Positions 14,342 through 23,252 of a stretch of DNA of 38,074 nucleotides are shown piece after piece. Under the pieces are notes generated by a model that saw nothing but the letters and a program-made list of their open reading frames with translations, was not told the origin of the DNA and searched no databases. The translations under genes were made by a program, and so were the position numbers. The stretch's first letter is position 1. Each line of letters starts with the position of its first letter. The DNA lies in NCBI GenBank assembly GCA_021798795.1, contig JAJZBR010000011.1, positions 1 to 38,074 of the forward strand. Direction: 5' to 3'. The DNA is from Pseudomonadota bacterium. Lineage in GTDB: Bacteria; Pseudomonadota; Gammaproteobacteria; JAKAQQ01.

Positions 14342-17300
14342 TCTCGGGCGGGAGGATCAAAAGGCGCGTGAGCGCGCCCGCGACCCCGGCATCTCCTGCC
14401 TGGTGCAGGCTCCGGCCGGCTCGGGCAAGACGACCCTTTTGGTCGACCGGTATCTGAGACTCCTCGAACAGGTGACCCAGCCGGAGGAGGTTCTCGCGCT
14501 GACCTTCACTCGCAAGGCGCAGGCGGAGATGGCACACCGGGTCTGGCGCGCACTTTTGGATGAAGATCCGGACAGTGTTTTCGGAGATCTGCCCGAGCGG
14601 GTCCGGCATCACAGCGCGGTAGAGGGTTGGCAGCTCGAACGACTGCCCGAGCGGCTCCGGATCATGACGCTCGACGGTTTTGCACTGAGCCTCATCCAGA
14701 AAATGCCCTGGTCGGCTGCGGGCGGTCAGGTGCCCGAGCCCACCGAAGCAGCCCAGGATCTCTATGTGGAGGCAGCTCGCCTCGTCATTGAGGATCTCGT
14801 CACGGAACCCGATTACCGGCCGGCCATCGGTGCCTGGCTTCACGAGACCGGAGGGGATCCTGAGGCTTTGGTTGGGCTGCTCGTTTCGATGCTGGCCTGT
14901 CGCGAGCAGTGGCAGGGTCTCGTGTTTGACCTGGGCAGCCGGCCCGATTGGGAAAAGACGCTCCTCGATGCCAAACGGGAGGTCATCGATCAGGCGCTGA
15001 CGTCTTTTGAGGCGTGTGTCCCGCCTGATCGTCTCGCAAACTGGCAGAAACTCGTCCAGGCGGTCCAAAGTTACCGGGTTCAGCCCGGAATGGGTCCTGA
15101 GCTCGAGAGGGGGAGGGAGGGAGCGGATCGGGATGCTCCATCCAAGGATCCGGTCTGGATCAAGCGGAGGGCGTATCGCAGAGTCACCCGGCTCCTTCTC
15201 ACAGACTCGGGCTTATTGCGCAAGGCGCGTGGCCTGCACATGATATTGGGCAAAAAGGAATCCGGGGATCGCCGCCAGGCGGCGCTCAGACAGGATTTGG
15301 AAGCCGAACTTTTGGCGCTCGAGGCCAATCCCGAGATCGTATCGGCTTTGGCGGGAGTCGCAGGCCTGCCGGATACGCCCGAGATGGCATCTCCTCTGCT
15401 CGAGCACCTCATGACCGTGCTCGTGCGGGCGCTCCACCATCTCCAGGCCTTATTTCATGAGACGGGTACGGTCGATTTCGCCGAGATCACCCGCCTCGCG
15501 CACCGGGCGCTTGGTCCGGATGCGCCCACCGACCTCGCCCTGGCGCTCGATTACCGGATCCAGCATCTTCTGATCGACGAGTTCCAGGACACGAGCATCG
15601 CCCATTACCTGCTCATCCAGAATCTGATGCGTGGCTGGCAGGCGGGGGACGGACACACGTTTTTTGCCGTGGGCGATCCCATGCAGTCGATCTATCGTTT
15701 CCGCGAGGCAGAAGTGGGCGTTTTCCTGAACTGCCGCGAGACGGGGATCGCGGGGCTTCGGCCTGCCCCAGCTATCCTGCATGACAACTACCGGAGCCAC
15801 CCGGATCTCGTCGAATGGCTGAACGGCACGTTCAGTCGCATCTTCCCGATCCGGGACCAACGTGAAACCGGAGCTGTGCGGTATGTGCCTGCCCGGAGCG
15901 GTCGTAGAGGGGGGGGCAACGGTGTGGTTGCGATTGCCCACCGATTAACCGGATCCGATCCCATGCGCAAGGCGCGGGCCGTGGTCGATCTCATCCGTGA
16001 GGAGCGGACGCGCGAACCAGGGGCCCGTATCGCAGTTCTCTTCCACACGCATCGAGATGCGATCCCGATTGCCGAGCTCTTGCGTGCGGAAGCGATTCCC
16101 TTCAGGGGGCTTGATCTCGAACCGCTCATGGCATTCGGGGTGAGTCAGGATCTTCTCATGCTTGCAGCCGCGCTGCTGCACCCGGGAGACCGGCTGGCCT
16201 GGCTCGCGGTGCTGAGAGGGCCTTATGTCGGCTTGTCGATGGCCGATCTCACGAGCCTCGCCGAAGCCGCTCCCTCCACCTTTCACCCGGATGCCTGGGG
16301 TGGGGATCTTTCCGGGTTGAGCACATCCGGTCAAAGACGGCTCGCGCGCATCGTGCCGGTTCTCAAAGCCGGCTTCGACCGTCTGGCCCAGACGGTCGAG
16401 TTCCGTGCGGTCATCGAGGCCACTTGGATTGCCCTGGGTGGCCCCGCAACACTCCGAACGGACTTCGACCTCGCGCTCGCCGAACGGTTCTTCGCCGCGC
16501 TCGACGATCTCTCTGCGTCCGATCTCCGCGCCGATCCACTTGTGCTCCAAAATACCTTGCAACGCCTGATGGCGCCTCTCGCTCCCTCCACAGAGGATCC
16601 CTGTCTCGAACTGCTCACGATTCACCGTGCCAAGGGTCTCGAGTGGGATGTCGTCATACTCGCCGGACTCGATCACGGGGTTCCGCCCAAAGAACGGGGC
16701 CTCCTCCGCTGGCTTGAAGAGATCGGCCCCAAAGGAGCCGGCGTCGTGCTCGCGACGCGCGATCCCGGGCAGCCCAAGTCCGGTTCGACCACCTGGTACC
16801 AATATCTAGGCGCGATCGACAAGAGCAAGGATCGGGAGGAAAGAACCCGGCTGGCCTACGTGGCAGCCACCCGCGCGCGCGAGCGACTCCACCTCGTCGT
16901 AGAGGGGGGCGACCCGGGTGAGCCGTTCAAACCCCGGACGGGTTCGCTCGCCGAAGTGTTCGCATGCCTGTTCACGGATGCCGGAAAACCGCGAGCCTCG
17001 GATAGCCGGGAACCCGATCCCATCGAACCCCGGGTGCCCGGGACGCGTCTCGTGCTGCCCCATGATTTTTTGCCGATCGCCTATCCGGTCTCTCTCGTAG
17101 ATTCACGGGATACGGAGGGATCGATCCAGGAGCCCATGCGCCCGACCTTTGACTGGGCGGAATCCGAGGCCCGGATGCTCGGCATGCTGCTGCACGAGAT
17201 TTGCGAGTGCATTGCGCGTTGCGGCTTCGAAGGTGCCGGAGACTGGATCGAGGCCAGGCGGGGAGCCCCGTCCCGATGGAGCCGGAGACTGTCCGAACTC

Positions 17301-17693
17301 GGGATGCCTCCTCAGAGCCTGGAGACGGCGGTTGCGGACATCGGGGGCATTGTGGTCCGCCTGCTCGCAGATCCTGATGCCCGTTGGATCCTCGGTCCGC
17401 ATCCCTGGGCGGCGGCCGAACTTTCGCTCCACGGGCTCGACGGCGGGGAGCGGGTCGCCGTTCGCATCGACCGTATGTTCCGGGACGAGGAGGGGACGCT
17501 TTGGCTCATCGACTATAAACTCGGTCGGCACGAGGGTCGCGCGTCAGAAGCCTTCCTCGCGCGCGAGGAAGAGCGTTATCGTCCCCAGCTCGAACGCTAC
17601 GCCAGGCTGCTCCAGGCCCAGCATGCCGGACGGCTCGAGGCCGGGCTTTATTTCTTTTACCCAGCCCGTTTCCGGAAGGTCCGGCTCGCCTGA
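14316..17693 (+). CDS. AddA/RecB-like UvrD-family helicase-nuclease
   Basis: A 1125-residue superfamily 1A helicase fused to a C-terminal nuclease. Walker A is APAGSGKTTLL (Lys38), followed by ALTFTRKAQAEMAHRV. Motif II is LLIDEFQDTS (Asp421), motif III VGDPMQSIYRFREAEVGVF, motif V LTIHRAKGLEWDVVIL, and motif VI YVAATRARERLHLV. Near the C-terminus LWLIDYKLG (Asp1066, Lys1068) is the RecB/AddA nuclease motif. ATG 14316 is chosen because it places the helicase start as in the family; the frame is open back to 14196 inside the AddB-like gene. Read with its neighbour, this is an AddAB-type break-processing enzyme with nuclease motifs in both subunits. An eight-G run (15909-15916) lies in the coding sequence. 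Confidence 0.9.
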   Translation: MNPKTRAPDLGREDQKARERARDPGISCLVQAPAGSGKTTLLVDRYLRLLEQVTQPEEVLALTFTRKAQAEMAHRVWRALLDEDPDSVFGDLPERVRHHSAVEGWQLERLPERLRIMTLDGFALSLIQKMPWSAAGGQVPEPTEAAQDLYVEAARLVIEDLVTEPDYRPAIGAWLHETGGDPEALVGLLVSMLACREQWQGLVFDLGSRPDWEKTLLDAKREVIDQALTSFEACVPPDRLANWQKLVQAVQSYRVQPGMGPELERGREGADRDAPSKDPVWIKRRAYRRVTRLLLTDSGLLRKARGLHMILGKKESGDRRQAALRQDLEAELLALEANPEIVSALAGVAGLPDTPEMASPLLEHLMTVLVRALHHLQALFHETGTVDFAEITRLAHRALGPDAPTDLALALDYRIQHLLIDEFQDTSIAHYLLIQNLMRGWQAGDGHTFFAVGDPMQSIYRFREAEVGVFLNCRETGIAGLRPAPAILHDNYRSHPDLVEWLNGTFSRIFPIRDQRETGAVRYVPARSGRRGGGNGVVAIAHRLTGSDPMRKARAVVDLIREERTREPGARIAVLFHTHRDAIPIAELLRAEAIPFRGLDLEPLMAFGVSQDLLMLAAALLHPGDRLAWLAVLRGPYVGLSMADLTSLAEAAPSTFHPDAWGGDLSGLSTSGQRRLARIVPVLKAGFDRLAQTVEFRAVIEATWIALGGPATLRTDFDLALAERFFAALDDLSASDLRADPLVLQNTLQRLMAPLAPSTEDPCLELLTIHRAKGLEWDVVILAGLDHGVPPKERGLLRWLEEIGPKGAGVVLATRDPGQPKSGSTTWYQYLGAIDKSKDREERTRLAYVAATRARERLHLVVEGGDPGEPFKPRTGSLAEVFACLFTDAGKPRASDSREPDPIEPRVPGTRLVLPHDFLPIAYPVSLVDSRDTEGSIQEPMRPTFDWAESEARMLGMLLHEICECIARCGFEGAGDWIEARRGAPSRWSRRLSELGMPPQSLETAVADIGGIVVRLLADPDARWILGPHPWAAAELSLHGLDGGERVAVRIDRMFRDEEGTLWLIDYKLGRHEGRASEAFLAREEERYRPQLERYARLLQAQHAGRLEAGLYFFYPARFRKVRLA

Positions 17694-17803
17694 TTGGATC
17701 TTTGGGGAATCCGGTTCCTTGTGAAAACCGCCTCGAGCCCAGACGCTCCGGTTTGCTTACGGGAGACGATCCGAATCAGCGCTGGGCACGAAAATAGGAG
17801 AAA

Positions 17804-17878
17804 ATGCGAGCAGGTGCTCGTCCAACTGACAACTCCACATGGCATCTGCAACCACCCACTCCGTGGAAGGGACGGTGA
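17804..17878 (+). CDS. possible 24-codon leader ORF overlapping the exporter start
   Basis: AGGAG at 17796-17800 is followed 3 nt later by ATG 17804 and a 24-codon frame (beginning MRAGARPTD) ending at TGA 17876-17878. The stop lies 40 nt inside the exporter gene, in another frame. The exporter's own ATG at 17839 has no visible ribosome binding site, so translation of the leader could deliver ribosomes to it or regulate it. Coding of this peptide is unproven, and the 3-nt spacing is short. Confidence 0.3.
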   Translation: MRAGARPTDNSTWHLQPPTPWKGR

Positions 17879-19455
17879 GCCAACCTGGCGCCATCCCGAG
17901 CTTTTGGGCGATCGCACCCGTGGTCGCCGTAGCGGCCTTCATGGAGGTGCTGGATCTTTCCATCGCGAATGTTGCACTGCTCCATATTGCAGGCAGCCTC
18001 TCCGCTTCACAGGATCAGGCGACCTGGGTGCTCACGGCCTACACGGTTACGAACGCCATCATCCTGCCGCTCAGTGGATGGCTGGCCACCACCTTGGGAC
18101 GCAAACGCTACTTCATGGGGAGCATTGGTACCTTCAGTCTGGCCTCGCTGCTCTGCGGGCTTGCGCCGGGACTGGGAGCGCTGATCTTCTTCCGCGCGCT
18201 TCAGGGACTCGTGGGTGGAGGGTTGCAGCCCAATGCCCAGGCGATCCTTTCGGATGCCGCTCCTCCCGAGAAGCGCGGAATGGCTTTTGCGCTCTATGGC
18301 ATGGCGGTCGTTCTCGCGCCGGCGATCGGCCCCACACTCGGCGGCTGGATCACCGACCACATGGGTTGGCGTTGGGTCTTTCTGATCAACGTTCCGGTTG
18401 GATTTCTGATCCTGCCTTTCGTCAAGGCGTTGGTTCGTGACCCGCCCCACCTCGTTCAGGAGACGACTGCACGGAGGGTTCGTGGGATCAAACTGGACTA
18501 CATCGGTTTCGGCCTGATCGCGCTCGGGCTCGGCAGTTTGCAAATTGTGCTCGACCGGGGTCAACAGAATGACTGGTTCGCCTCCAACCTGATTCTTGTG
18601 CTGACGGCTCTGGCCGGCATCACACTCATCGGATTCGTGATCTGGGAATGGACCCGAAGCGACCCGATCGTCGATCTCCATTTGTTCAAAAACCAGACCT
18701 TCGCAGTGGCGAATCTGCTCATGTTCATGCTGGGGTTCGTGCTGCTCGCAACGACGGTTCTCCTGCCCCTTTATGTCCAATCCCTCATGGGGTATACCCC
18801 CGTTCAGGCCGGGCTCATGCTCTCCCCGGGCGGGCTCGTCATCCTGTTCCTCATGCCGCTTGTGGGTCAACTCGTATCACGCACTGATGCGCGCTGGTTG
18901 ATCAGCACGGGATTTCTGGTCATCGGAGTGGCGATGCTGCTCATGAGCCGGTTCAATACGGAAACCGGATTTCAGACGATCATGTGGACGCGTGTGTTTC
19001 AGGCTTCCGGCATGGCATTTCTCTTCATTCCGATCAACACGATTGCCTTCACGGCCATTGATACCGTCCAATCCAGCAATGCCTCGGCCATCATCAACAT
19101 GTCGCGCAACATCGGGGGCAGTTTCGGCATATCGATCGCCGTCACCATCCTCATCCGGGAGGCGCAGATCCATCAAAATCGTCTCATCGGACACGTGCGT
19201 GCCACAAACCCCGCGCTGCACGCCTATCTCGCCACGGTCAGAAACCATCTCGCAGTCGTCGGACACGGCGGATTCGCCGCCACGCATGTCGCGATGGGAT
19301 ATCTCTACCGGACAGTAGTCAAGCAGGCCACCATGCTCGCTTATATCGATGATTTCAGATTTCTCGGAGTGGCGTCGATCCTCCTGATTCCGGCAGTCTT
19401 TTTCCTGCGGAGCCGAAAAAAACCACGAACCGGGATCCCATCCGGTATGCATTGA
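17839..19455 (+). CDS. DHA2-family (EmrB/QacA-type) MFS drug exporter
   Basis: The 538-residue membrane protein shows fourteen hydrophobic segments, as expected of DHA2 proton antiporters. Motif A is [13 protein letters not shown] (between TM2 and TM3), [14 protein letters not shown] is the TM1 motif D1, and motif C is [15 protein letters not shown] in TM5. EmrB-type pumps pair with an EmrA adaptor and an outer-membrane channel to expel hydrophobic toxicants, but no emrA is adjacent, so partner and substrate are unknown. ATG 17839 is used because an in-frame stop lies just upstream. The gene stands alone between the helicase operon and parC. Confidence 0.9.
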   Translation: MASATTHSVEGTVSQPGAIPSFWAIAPVVAVAAFMEVLDLSIANVALLHIAGSLSASQDQATWVLTAYTVTNAIILPLSGWLATTLGRKRYFMGSIGTFSLASLLCGLAPGLGALIFFRALQGLVGGGLQPNAQAILSDAAPPEKRGMAFALYGMAVVLAPAIGPTLGGWITDHMGWRWVFLINVPVGFLILPFVKALVRDPPHLVQETTARRVRGIKLDYIGFGLIALGLGSLQIVLDRGQQNDWFASNLILVLTALAGITLIGFVIWEWTRSDPIVDLHLFKNQTFAVANLLMFMLGFVLLATTVLLPLYVQSLMGYTPVQAGLMLSPGGLVILFLMPLVGQLVSRTDARWLISTGFLVIGVAMLLMSRFNTETGFQTIMWTRVFQASGMAFLFIPINTIAFTAIDTVQSSNASAIINMSRNIGGSFGISIAVTILIREAQIHQNRLIGHVRATNPALHAYLATVRNHLAVVGHGGFAATHVAMGYLYRTVVKQATMLAYIDDFRFLGVASILLIPAVFFLRSRKKPRTGIPSGMH

Positions 19456-19594
19456 ACCAGACCACCTGGATCGATCCGCCGCCCCGGGTCTCCGCGTGCG
19501 CCTCCGTAGGGGTCCCGGATCGGGAGCAGTTCGGGTCCGAGAGGCTTTCGGGTACACTTTGACACCGTCGCTCTTGAGACCGGATGGACTCTTC

Positions 19595-21937
19595 ATGCCG
19601 CCCACCCGACCCAAATCCATGACCCGCACCCGATCGAAGCGCACCCGCCCACCGGACGCCCAGGCGGCGGCCCGATCCGCGGCGGGTCGTGCGGAAACGC
19701 TTGCGCTCGGGCAGTTTGTCGAAAAATCGTATCTCGACTATTCGATGACCGTGATCCTCGATCGGGCGCTCCCCTACCTCGGGGATGGATTAAAGCCGGT
19801 CCAGCGGCGGATTCTTTATGCGATGCATGAACTCGGGTTGGGTTCCGGACAGAAGTTCAAGAAATCGGCCCGGACCGTGGGCGATGTGATCGGCAAATTC
19901 CACCCGCACGGCGACCAGGCCGCCTATGAGGCGCTCGTGCTCATGGCCCAGCCCTTTTCATGCCGCTATCCCCTGGTCGAAGGGCAGGGGAATTTCGGTT
20001 CGCCCGATAACCCGAAATCATTCGCCGCGATGCGCTACACGGAAACGCGGCTGTCCCGTTTCGCTGAGATCCTGCTTGCGGAACTCGGGCAAGGGACGGT
20101 GGATTGGATCACGAACTTTGATGGCACGCTCGAGGAACCGGCCTGGCTGCCCGCCCGCCTGCCCTGGGTGCTTCTGAACGGTTCGAGCGGGATCGCGGTC
20201 GGAATGGCAACGGACATACCGCCGCACAACATCGGTGAGGTTGCGCGTGCGCTGATCCATCTCATCGACCATCCCCGGGCAGGTCTCGATGAGGTTCTCT
20301 CCTGCATCCCAGCACCTGATTTCCCGACCGAGGCCGAGATCATTACCTCACCTGCGGAACTTCGCGCACTCTACGATACCGGGATCGGTAACCTGCGTTT
20401 GCGTGCGCGCTACCATCTCGAGGATTCCGACCTTGTCATCGATGCCTTGCCTTATCAGGTTTCGGGTTCGCAGGTGCTTGCCGACCTGGCCCGTCTATTC
20501 GAGGCGGGTGAACTGCCGTGGGTGCGCGATCTTCGGGACGAATCCGACCATGAGCATCCGACCCGCCTCGTGATCACCCTGCGCGCCACCCGACCCGAGA
20601 TCGATGCCGCCTTCTGCCACCTGTGTGCCGTTTCGGGACTCGAAAGAAGTCTCCGGGTGAATCTCAATGTGATCACCGCAGCCGGGGCGCCACGGGTCAT
20701 GGGACTCCTCGATCTCCTTAACGGCTGGCTCACCTTCCGTCTGGTGACACTCGAGCGGCGCTTGGGCTGGCAGCGGGCCCGGCTTCTCGCCCGACTCGAG
20801 ATTCTGGATGGATTCCGGATCGTCCATCTCGACATCGACCGGGTGATCCGGGTGATCCGCGAGGCAGATGACCCACGCGCCGATCTCATGCGCATCTTCC
20901 AGTTGAACGAGCGCCAGGCTGATGCCATTTTGGACATGCGCCTCAGGCAACTCGCACGGCTCGAGGCCCTTGCCCTGGAGCGGGAATCAAAAGTGGCCCG
21001 GGATGCACTCCAGGAAATCGAATCGACACTGGGATCGCCCCGGAGGCTCCGGCGCCTCGCCCGCACGGAACTTCTGGCCGACCAGGATCGGTATCAGGAT
21101 GCCCGTCGTTCTCCCGTCGTGCAGCGGAATCCAGCCGAGCGTCTCGGGGTTTACGCGAAGGGCCCGGGTGAACCCCTGACCGTTGTCCTCACGGCACGAG
21201 GCTGGATCCGGAGTGCCCGCGGTCACGAGTGGGAACCGGATCAAGCCACCTACCGGAGCGGAGATGGATTCCTGGATCTCGTGCGGACCGACAGTCGTGC
21301 AATCCTCGTGCTGTTTGACTCGAGAGGGCGGGTCTACAATCTCGACGCCGAGGCGTTGCCTGACGGCCGGGGTCCCGGCATGCCGCTCACGAGCCGTCTT
21401 GAACCCCCACCCGATGCCCGTTTTGTGGCGCTGGCCCGGAGGGAGCCTCCGGCACGATATGTCTGGACCGACACGTTGGGATACGGCTTGCAGGTTACGA
21501 GTGCGGCCTTCGAGGTGCGGGCGCGCAAAGGTCGGAGTCTGTTCCGTCTGCCCGAGGGAGCCGCCGCCCTGGCTCCGGTCAGGGTTCAGGATGCATCACG
21601 GATCGCCCTACTGAGCTCGGCGGGACAGCTATTGATCCTCGCGATCAGTGAAATCCCCGCGCTCGAGAAGGGGCGCGGCGTGCGTCTCATGGGCATCCCG
21701 CCCAAGGCGCGAGCGAGTGAGCGTCTCCTTTTCGCATTACCCCTTGGGGAGCGCGACGGGCTGAGGCTCGAGCGTGGGAGCAGGCGACTCGTCCTCTCTT
21801 CTAAGGAGCTTGACGATTACCTGGGTGCGCGCGGACGGAGGGGCCGGAGACTCAAACCACCTTGGAACCAGGGGGTTGACCGTATCGTCCGGGTCGAGAA
21901 CCCCACCGCGCCGGGTGCGAGGCGGGCGTCTCAGTAA
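19595..21937 (+). CDS. parC: DNA topoisomerase IV subunit A
   Basis: ParC with ParE decatenates daughter chromosomes. The 780-residue product carries [16 protein letters not shown] and [16 protein letters not shown] at the N-terminus, then [19 protein letters not shown] and the catalytic Tyr148 in AAMRYTETR. The C-terminal beta-pinwheel lacks a clear GyrA box (QRRGG.G), favouring ParC over GyrA. At the position of E. coli Ser80 it has Gln108, while the nearby Glu (E. coli Glu84) is kept as Glu112. ATG 19595 is preferred for GGATGG upstream; ATG 19619 is possible. The N-terminus has a basic extension of about 35 residues before the conserved part. parE is not in the window. Confidence 0.93.
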   Translation: MPPTRPKSMTRTRSKRTRPPDAQAAARSAAGRAETLALGQFVEKSYLDYSMTVILDRALPYLGDGLKPVQRRILYAMHELGLGSGQKFKKSARTVGDVIGKFHPHGDQAAYEALVLMAQPFSCRYPLVEGQGNFGSPDNPKSFAAMRYTETRLSRFAEILLAELGQGTVDWITNFDGTLEEPAWLPARLPWVLLNGSSGIAVGMATDIPPHNIGEVARALIHLIDHPRAGLDEVLSCIPAPDFPTEAEIITSPAELRALYDTGIGNLRLRARYHLEDSDLVIDALPYQVSGSQVLADLARLFEAGELPWVRDLRDESDHEHPTRLVITLRATRPEIDAAFCHLCAVSGLERSLRVNLNVITAAGAPRVMGLLDLLNGWLTFRLVTLERRLGWQRARLLARLEILDGFRIVHLDIDRVIRVIREADDPRADLMRIFQLNERQADAILDMRLRQLARLEALALERESKVARDALQEIESTLGSPRRLRRLARTELLADQDRYQDARRSPVVQRNPAERLGVYAKGPGEPLTVVLTARGWIRSARGHEWEPDQATYRSGDGFLDLVRTDSRAILVLFDSRGRVYNLDAEALPDGRGPGMPLTSRLEPPPDARFVALARREPPARYVWTDTLGYGLQVTSAAFEVRARKGRSLFRLPEGAAALAPVRVQDASRIALLSSAGQLLILAISEIPALEKGRGVRLMGIPPKARASERLLFALPLGERDGLRLERGSRRLVLSSKELDDYLGARGRRGRRLKPPWNQGVDRIVRVENPTAPGARRASQ

Positions 21938-22072
21938 CAGTTGTTGCACCGACACGCGCGGGAAAGCGTCGGCTTGCGGACGACTCAACGGGATCGAAAT
22001 GACGGGGGGACGGGGTGTCTGCCCATTGCGTTCTTGAGCTTCAGGAGGTTTGGGCGGTGCAGATGAGACACT

Positions 22073-22171
22073 GAAGACCGTGCGCGCGTTCGCGTCCTGC
22101 AACTCGATCGGTATTCCCGTGAAACCGATGAAGGAAACATGAGGCAGCGCGTCGCGCATGTGGCTCATGTT
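22073..22171 (-). pseudogene. fragment of a type I restriction HsdR helicase subunit
   Basis: A 33-codon stretch reads [19 protein letters not shown] then [14 protein letters not shown]. This is the motif III region of HsdR proteins, typically RNMR..LPNASFIGFTGTPIE..D..T..VFG. Nothing on either side continues the HsdR sequence: the frame runs on into unrelated proline-rich translation, and upstream lies the vapC stop. It is a relic of a larger gene. The 135 nt between parC and this fragment hold nothing I recognise. Confidence 0.6.
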
Positions 22172-22184
22172 GGGAGATAAGACA

Positions 22185-22595
22185 TCACACCCAACGGACC
22201 TGAACCTCGGATTCCACATGTTTGAATTCCTTATCCCCGGTTACCAATTCCGCCTTGTGCGTCTTGGCCAGCGCCGCGGCAAAACAATCCGCATAGGACA
22301 TTCGATATCTGGCCTTGAAGCTGCCAGCCACCCGCGCCAACTCCCACTCGACCGCCTTGAATTCAATCCCCAGCTGTCTGAGTTCATGTGAAGCTCGATC
22401 CGCCTCCGTCTCGGATACTTCGCGCGCCAAGATGTACCAGATCTCGCCCGCATTGATCACGGACATGAGAACCGGAATGTCGTGTTCCCCAGCTTCGGAA
22501 AGCAATTCGGCCACCGCCTGTCCGGACTTTTCATCCTCCCAGTAAGCGAGCACAGCCCAGGAATCGAGCACGATCGCCTTGGGTTTGCGCGCCAT
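22185..22595 (-). CDS. PIN-domain toxin (VapC-type ribonuclease)
   Basis: The 136-residue protein has the four acidic residues of an active PIN nuclease: Asp11 ([12 protein letters not shown]), Glu51 (NAGEIWYIL), Asp103 ([10 protein letters not shown]) and Asp121 (LVTGDKEF). VapC toxins cleave tRNA or rRNA when freed from their antitoxin. Its ATG overlaps the stop of the upstream antitoxin gene by one base, the usual antitoxin-first arrangement. It sits in a scar region between an HsdR fragment and an IS end, so it was probably acquired by transfer. The frame is intact. Confidence 0.9.
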   Translation of the reverse strand: MARKPKAIVLDSWAVLAYWEDEKSGQAVAELLSEAGEHDIPVLMSVINAGEIWYILAREVSETEADRASHELRQLGIEFKAVEWELARVAGSFKARYRMSYADCFAAALAKTHKAELVTGDKEFKHVESEVQVRWV

Positions 22596-22825
22596 CAGAT
22601 GTCTCTTTCCCGTCTTTTTTCGGTGGCCAATGCCTTCAACAGGCCTTTGCCCTTGTACTTCCCGCGCAGGCCCTGGATGTATTCGCGGGTTATGGGCACG
22701 AGGATAACCCGCTGGCCGGGTTCATCTATCTCTACCTGGATGCGGGTTCCCTGTTTCATGCCGAGTTTCCGCCGGATGCGGAATGGGATCACGATCTGGC
22801 CCTTGACGGTCATATAGGTATCCAT
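22595..22825 (-). CDS. AbrB/MazE-type (SpoVT-fold) antitoxin
   Basis: The 76-residue protein has the swapped-hairpin DNA-binding domain in its first half: MTVKGQIVIPFRIRRKLGMK, then GTRIQVEI and VILVPI. The basic C-terminal half (LRGKYKGKGLLKALATEKRR) resembles the toxin-wrapping tails of VapB antitoxins. It would neutralise the adjacent PIN toxin and repress its own promoter. The gene follows a good promoter and ends in the toxin's start codon. Confidence 0.88.
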   Translation of the reverse strand: MDTYMTVKGQIVIPFRIRRKLGMKQGTRIQVEIDEPGQRVILVPITREYIQGLRGKYKGKGLLKALATEKRRERDI

Positions 22826-22836
22826 AGCCTATCCTA

Positions 22837-22882
22837 TACTACTTGTACTATTCAGTATGCCTAATATGTAAATGTAAGTCAA
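22837..22882 (-). promoter_or_regulatory. promoter and possible operator of the toxin-antitoxin pair
   Basis: Minus-strand TTGACT (22882-22877), a 17-nt spacer and CATACT (22859-22854) form a plausible promoter in an AT-rich patch. On the plus-strand reading, TACTA occurs twice (22837-22841 and 22846-22850), with AGTAT just beyond (22854-22858), giving a partly symmetric repeat between the -10 and the start codon. Binding by the AbrB-type antitoxin here would explain autorepression. This is inference from spacing. Confidence 0.45.
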
Positions 22883-23017
22883 TGTATTATTGCAGTACTT
22901 TATAAGGAAGGGGAGCTATTATGGGACAGCTGGGCTGCGCGGCCATCCGCAGTCTTGTGTTTTCACACTTCCAGCCGGTGATTTCACGGTACACCTCTCT
23001 TGAAGGAACAAGCGACC

Positions 23018-23231
23018 TGAACCGCCCGGGTTTTCCGGAGACTCCAAACTTCGAGAGGATGGAGTCATGAACAATACCTCGAAGCATTCTGCCCCGGAAG
23101 TCTGGAAACGTGCAGTGCGGCTGGTTCTGGAGAACCAGGCGGAACACCGTTCGCAATAGACCTCGCTCGCATCAGCGCGCGGCACCTGTCGCGCGGCCCG
23201 TGCTGCGGCAGGGCGCATTGAAGCACGAGGC
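23018..23231 (+). mobile_element. left-end remnant of an IS3-family insertion sequence with broken orfA
   Basis: TGAACCGCCC at 23018, followed by GGGTTTTCCGGAGAC, resembles an IS3-type terminal repeat. At 23067 an ATG opens a frame reading NTSKHSAPEVWKRAVRLVLE then NQAEHRSQ, the N-terminal helix-turn-helix part of IS3 OrfA. A TAG at 23157-23159 stands where these proteins have Trp (SQW). After it only about 20 further codons look weakly related. There is no orfB and no matching right end in the window. The remnant stops at the 3' end of the FimX-like gene. Bases 22886-23017 contain no gene I recognise. Confidence 0.55.
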
Positions 23232-23252
23232 GTGTTCAGTGACACGGTAGAA

